From Pseudomonas xionganensis (GTDB lineage Bacteria > Pseudomonadota > Gammaproteobacteria > Pseudomonadales > Pseudomonadaceae): DNA of 64,000 nt. Positions 61,603-64,000 of this stretch are shown one piece after another (within the stretch, counting starts at the first letter, position 1; each line of letters begins with the position of its first letter). The stretch covers positions 62,001 through 126,000 of the forward strand of contig NZ_WKJZ01000004.1 of assembly GCF_009763245.1 (NCBI RefSeq), read 5' to 3'. The position numbers and the translations under genes are program-made. Under the pieces are notes generated by a model that saw nothing but the letters and a program-made list of their open reading frames with translations, was not told the DNA's origin and did no database searches.

Positions 61603-62490
61603 ATGCATTTACGCATGGATAAGGTCGACTGGAATCAGCTACGAGCTTTTCTGGAGACAGCAGAAGCCGGCTCGTTGTCGGCAGCAGCGCGCAAGCTCGG
61701 GCAGACGCAACCCACTCTCAGTCGTCAGGTCGCCGCGCTTGAACAGAGCCTAGGAGTGACGCTCTTCGAGCGGGTAGGCAAAGCCATGGTGCTGACGTCA
61801 ACGGGCAGTGAGCTATTGGTGCATGCACGTCTGATGGGAGCTGCGGCTAGAGACCTGGGTCTCTCTGCTAAAGGTCGCTCGGAATCTCTAGAGGGCGTTG
61901 TTTCGGTATCGGCTTGTGACGGGATTGCATCCTACCTGCTCCCCAAAATCTTGCTTCGGCTCCGCAAGTTCGCGCCTGGAATATTTGTGGATGTTGTTCC
62001 AACGGATGGCCTCAGTGACTTGCTTCGTCGTGAGGCAGACATTGCCATCCGCCATGTTTCGCCCACGGAACCTGAGCTAATTGGCCGATTGGTTCGCAAT
62101 GCATCTGGATATTTTTATGCTTCAGAGAGTTGGGTGCGTGAAAATGGCCATCCACGCACGGCTGCTGATATCGCACAACATGATTTTATTGGCGCAGACC
62201 GATCCGGAAATTATCTGGCCTTCCTGCAAGCTCATGGTCTGCCAGTAACAGCCGCTAATTTCCGCTGTTTTGCAGATAACACCGCGACTCATTGGGAAAT
62301 GGTACGCCACGGTTTTGGAATAGGTGCTCAGATTGAGGATATTGCTAATGACACCGCAGGTGTTGTCCGTGTGCTTGAGGACGTGCCACCAGTACCATTT
62401 CCGATCTGGCTGGTTACCCACAGGGAGTTACGCACAGCTCGATGCATACGTATAGTTTTTGATCTGCTTTGTGATGCTCTTGCACGCTGA
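61603..62490 (+). CDS. LysR-family transcriptional regulator
   Basis: The 295-residue protein has the N-terminal winged helix (WNQLRAFLETAEAGSLSAAA, LGQTQPTLSRQVAALEQSLG) and a LysR substrate-binding domain (DLLRREADIAIRHV, DNTATHWEMVRHGFGIG). ATG at 61603 with AGAGAG upstream; ATG at 61615 is an alternative. It probably regulates the divergent methyltransferase gene and itself. The effector is unknown. Confidence 0.9.
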   Translation: MHLRMDKVDWNQLRAFLETAEAGSLSAAARKLGQTQPTLSRQVAALEQSLGVTLFERVGKAMVLTSTGSELLVHARLMGAAARDLGLSAKGRSESLEGVVSVSACDGIASYLLPKILLRLRKFAPGIFVDVVPTDGLSDLLRREADIAIRHVSPTEPELIGRLVRNASGYFYASESWVRENGHPRTAADIAQHDFIGADRSGNYLAFLQAHGLPVTAANFRCFADNTATHWEMVRHGFGIGAQIEDIANDTAGVVRVLEDVPPVPFPIWLVTHRELRTARCIRIVFDLLCDALAR

Positions 62491-62619
62491 TACTGAAACT
62501 ATATTCGCCAACATTAATTTTCATCGAATTTTGGCTGGCCTGACAGCCGCCATGAAGAGATTACCTGCTGGTCTTAGACAAGTGTGTGCCTTATAAAACT
62601 GTCGCAAAAATTTAAAATA

Positions 62620-62985
62620 TCACCAAGCCTTCATGCTCCCTGAAACAACGCGCCAATCATCACCAAACCGATACCAGACACGTATATAACGGATCTTTTG
62701 ATTTTTAGTAACCCCGTCTATGATAGATGTAACATCCATGAGAGTGGATACGACAGCAGCGTATTCAAAACACTGACTCCACCGATTAATCACATTCATC
62801 TTGGTTATAGAAAAGTTTGGCGACTTGTGCAAATTTAAATCATCCACTTTACTGACTAGCGTTCCATCGAGGGCTGTAAACGACAGGGAATTGTCGAGAA
62901 GTAGAGATAGCTCATCGGTATCTCCTTTGAGTTGAGCTATTCTCAAGCGCTCTTCGACTTTGCTAATATCGAATTCATTACTCAT
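62620..62985 (-). CDS. Small NTF2/SnoaL-like protein
   Basis: The 121-residue protein looks like a nuclear-transport-factor-2 fold member: an N-terminal helix (VEERLRIAQLKGDTDELSLL), a central FTALDGTLVSKVDDL and a C-terminal YIRVWYRFGDDWRVVSGSM that is typical of the SnoaL/DUF4440 group. Such proteins act as small enzymes or binding domains; no active site can be assigned. It is convergent with the LysR gene. Confidence 0.65.
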   Translation of the reverse strand: MSNEFDISKVEERLRIAQLKGDTDELSLLLDNSLSFTALDGTLVSKVDDLNLHKSPNFSITKMNVINRWSQCFEYAAVVSTLMDVTSIIDGVTKNQKIRYIRVWYRFGDDWRVVSGSMKAW

Positions 62986-63737
62986 CTATATGCTCGTTAT
63001 GTGATGCTAAACAACCCTAGGGCGGTCTGAATAAATATATAAATCAACCCAGTGCTAAACTTGGCATGCTGGAAGCAAGTAAAACATCATAGAAATCTCC
63101 TTTGCTGAGAGTTTGTTAGCGCCTATCAATCTGAATTGCAGTTGTGGTACAAAAGAACTGGTTAGCTTTGCGTATTGCGCTAATCATCTACTCGGATAAG
63201 TCAGTAGAAAACAGTCGTCATATTCCCGTGGTCAAACACCAGGCTTTGGTGTTTGTGCCGCAACCTATTCTAGGAGTTTATACGCATTAAAGCCGTGGGC
63301 AGATTACACCGCTCGCTTATAGAAGATCAGGTCTACAACACTTTGGTTGGCATGCTTGAACAGGTCTTTTCAGAAGCGCGAATTTAGTTTTAAGGAAGTA
63401 AATATTTATTTTCTGCATGATCACTATGATGATGTCGATTGAGTATGCCGAACACCTGCCTTAAGTTGATCAGAGACGTAAGCCAGCAATGCAACTGATG
63501 GTATCTCTACGAAAAACAATTTGGCATTGCTATTTTTGTAGATAACTTATGCATTTGCGTATCAATAATATCTATTTCGTAGACGCATCCGACCGTCTGC
63601 TTCTGGCCGCTTTCTGCCATTCGTTCCAGGCAGCGTCTGATCAAAAAACCTGAACCAACCGAAAATCCGATGGGTATCGTTTTACTCAACCCATCCTACG
63701 CTGCTACTGATGGCGTCAACGCCCCATACAGAGACAA
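62986..63737. other. 750-bp AT-rich region without a supported gene
   Basis: No reading frame here has a convincing start, composition or family match. It holds a 9-bp hairpin CAAACACCA/TGGTGTTTG (63233-63255) without a T run, a 30-codon frame from GTG 63295 to TAG 63387, and the 24-bp dispersed motif at 63596-63619. It looks like decayed insertion DNA at the right side of the islet. Confidence 0.5.
63596..63619 (+). repeat. 24-bp dispersed motif, right copy
   Basis: TCTGCTTCTGGCCGCTTTCTGCCA at 63596-63619 matches the left copy (57785-57762) at 22 of 24 positions, in inverted orientation. Confidence 0.6.
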
Positions 63738-63763
63738 AAAAGCCGCTGAATTCAGCGGCTTTT
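63738..63763. terminator. Rho-independent terminator of the amidase gene
   Basis: AAAAGCCGCTGAA/TTCAGCGGCTTTT is a perfect 13-bp palindrome, 12 nt beyond the amidase stop on the minus strand, with A and T runs for both directions. Confidence 0.88.
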
Positions 63764-63775
63764 CCGTATGCGTTA

Positions 63776-64000
63776 TCAGCTGCGTGCCAGCGGCGGGGTG
63801 CGCGGCGGGATCTGGCGTTTATTACCTAGGGACTCAAAGGCCGCCCCCAGGCTAAGCAGGTTATTGTCATCGTAGGCGCGGCCGGCGAAGGTCAGGCCGG
63901 CGGGCATGCCGATATCGGTCATGACGCCCATGGGTACGGTGACAGTCGGTACACCCAGGTGGCGGATGGCCAGGTTGCCGTTGGCCACCCAGACGCCGTT
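63776..64000 (-). CDS. Amidase-signature family protein, C-terminal part
   Basis: The 74 visible residues include RHLGVPTVTVPMGVMTDIGM, PAGLTFAGRAYDDNNLLSLG and AAFESL. This is the usual C-terminus of amidase-signature enzymes, in which a G-P-x-x-T-V-P-x-G loop leads to the last helices. The gene enters from the right edge of the window, and the catalytic Ser-Ser-Lys part is outside. It hydrolyses an amide; the substrate cannot be told. Base composition is again high in GC, so the islet ends before it. Confidence 0.8.
   Translation of the reverse strand, partial: NGVWVANGNLAIRHLGVPTVTVPMGVMTDIGMPAGLTFAGRAYDDNNLLSLGAAFESLGNKRQIPPRTPPLARS

Noticed and set aside
63295..63387. 30-codon plus-strand frame from a GTG
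   Set aside because: It looks slightly protein-like, but the nearest AGGAG is 18 nt away and it is too short to support.
63507..63689. 60-codon minus-strand frame
   Set aside because: It includes the 24-bp dispersed motif, lacks a good ribosome-binding site and matches no family.

Overview
The window is chromosomal DNA of a high-GC gammaproteobacterium, almost certainly a member of the Pseudomonadaceae. The support is Pseudomonas-type gene content and order: tig-clpP-clpX-lon-hupB-ppiD, acnB, lpxH-ppiB-glnS-cysS, a class II DAHP synthase, a DEAD-box helicase beside an enoyl-CoA hydratase, FadE beside a PA2817-like gene, REP palindromes and ANR-type regulation. No rRNA, phage, CRISPR array or complete insertion sequence was seen.

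Layout. 0-7 kb: the start of an AtuA-like gene divergent from a TetR/AtuR-like repressor with two matching operators; a tandem pair of periplasmic binding proteins; a DUF2897 membrane peptide; a large lipoprotein; and a soluble CBS-domain histidine kinase followed by a twin-receiver response regulator. 7-18 kb: class II DAHP synthase; a tightly overlapping five-gene operon (flavin monooxygenase, BASS transporter, SDR, TauE/SafE exporter, D-aminoacylase-type amidohydrolase); a SpeE-like protein; an enoyl-CoA hydratase; and a DEAD-box helicase with a hairpin over its start codon. 18-25 kb: a MotA/MotB-like pair, a cyclic-nucleotide-binding/rhodanese fusion, CysB, a Usp protein and a GGDEF-EAL enzyme. 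25-36 kb: a PA2817-like gene, a MITE-like repeat that supplies the FadE stop codon, FadE, a transglutaminase-like protein, a YadGH-type ABC-2 exporter, an RND pump with its adaptor, and an SDR. 36-46 kb: folD, tRNA-Arg/His/Leu, then the chaperone-protease block with a probable heat-shock promoter before lon. 46-57.5 kb: acnB, a DUF1289 protein, a UspE-like protein divergent from miaE across an ANR/FNR-type box, an SPFH protein, lpxH-ppiB, glnS and cysS.

57.6-63.7 kb is visibly AT-richer and looks acquired. It carries mostly envelope-directed or unrecognised genes (DUF3703, two lipoproteins, an anchored alpha/beta hydrolase, a secreted protein), a methyltransferase divergent from a LysR regulator, and an NTF2-like protein. 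It is bracketed by two inverted copies of a 24-bp motif. The window ends in the C-terminus of an amidase.

The best candidates for undescribed biology are the five-gene monooxygenase/transport/amidohydrolase operon and the AT-rich envelope islet. Secondary candidates are the CBS kinase with its output-less double receiver and the CNB-CNB-rhodanese protein that lacks the rhodanese cysteine.
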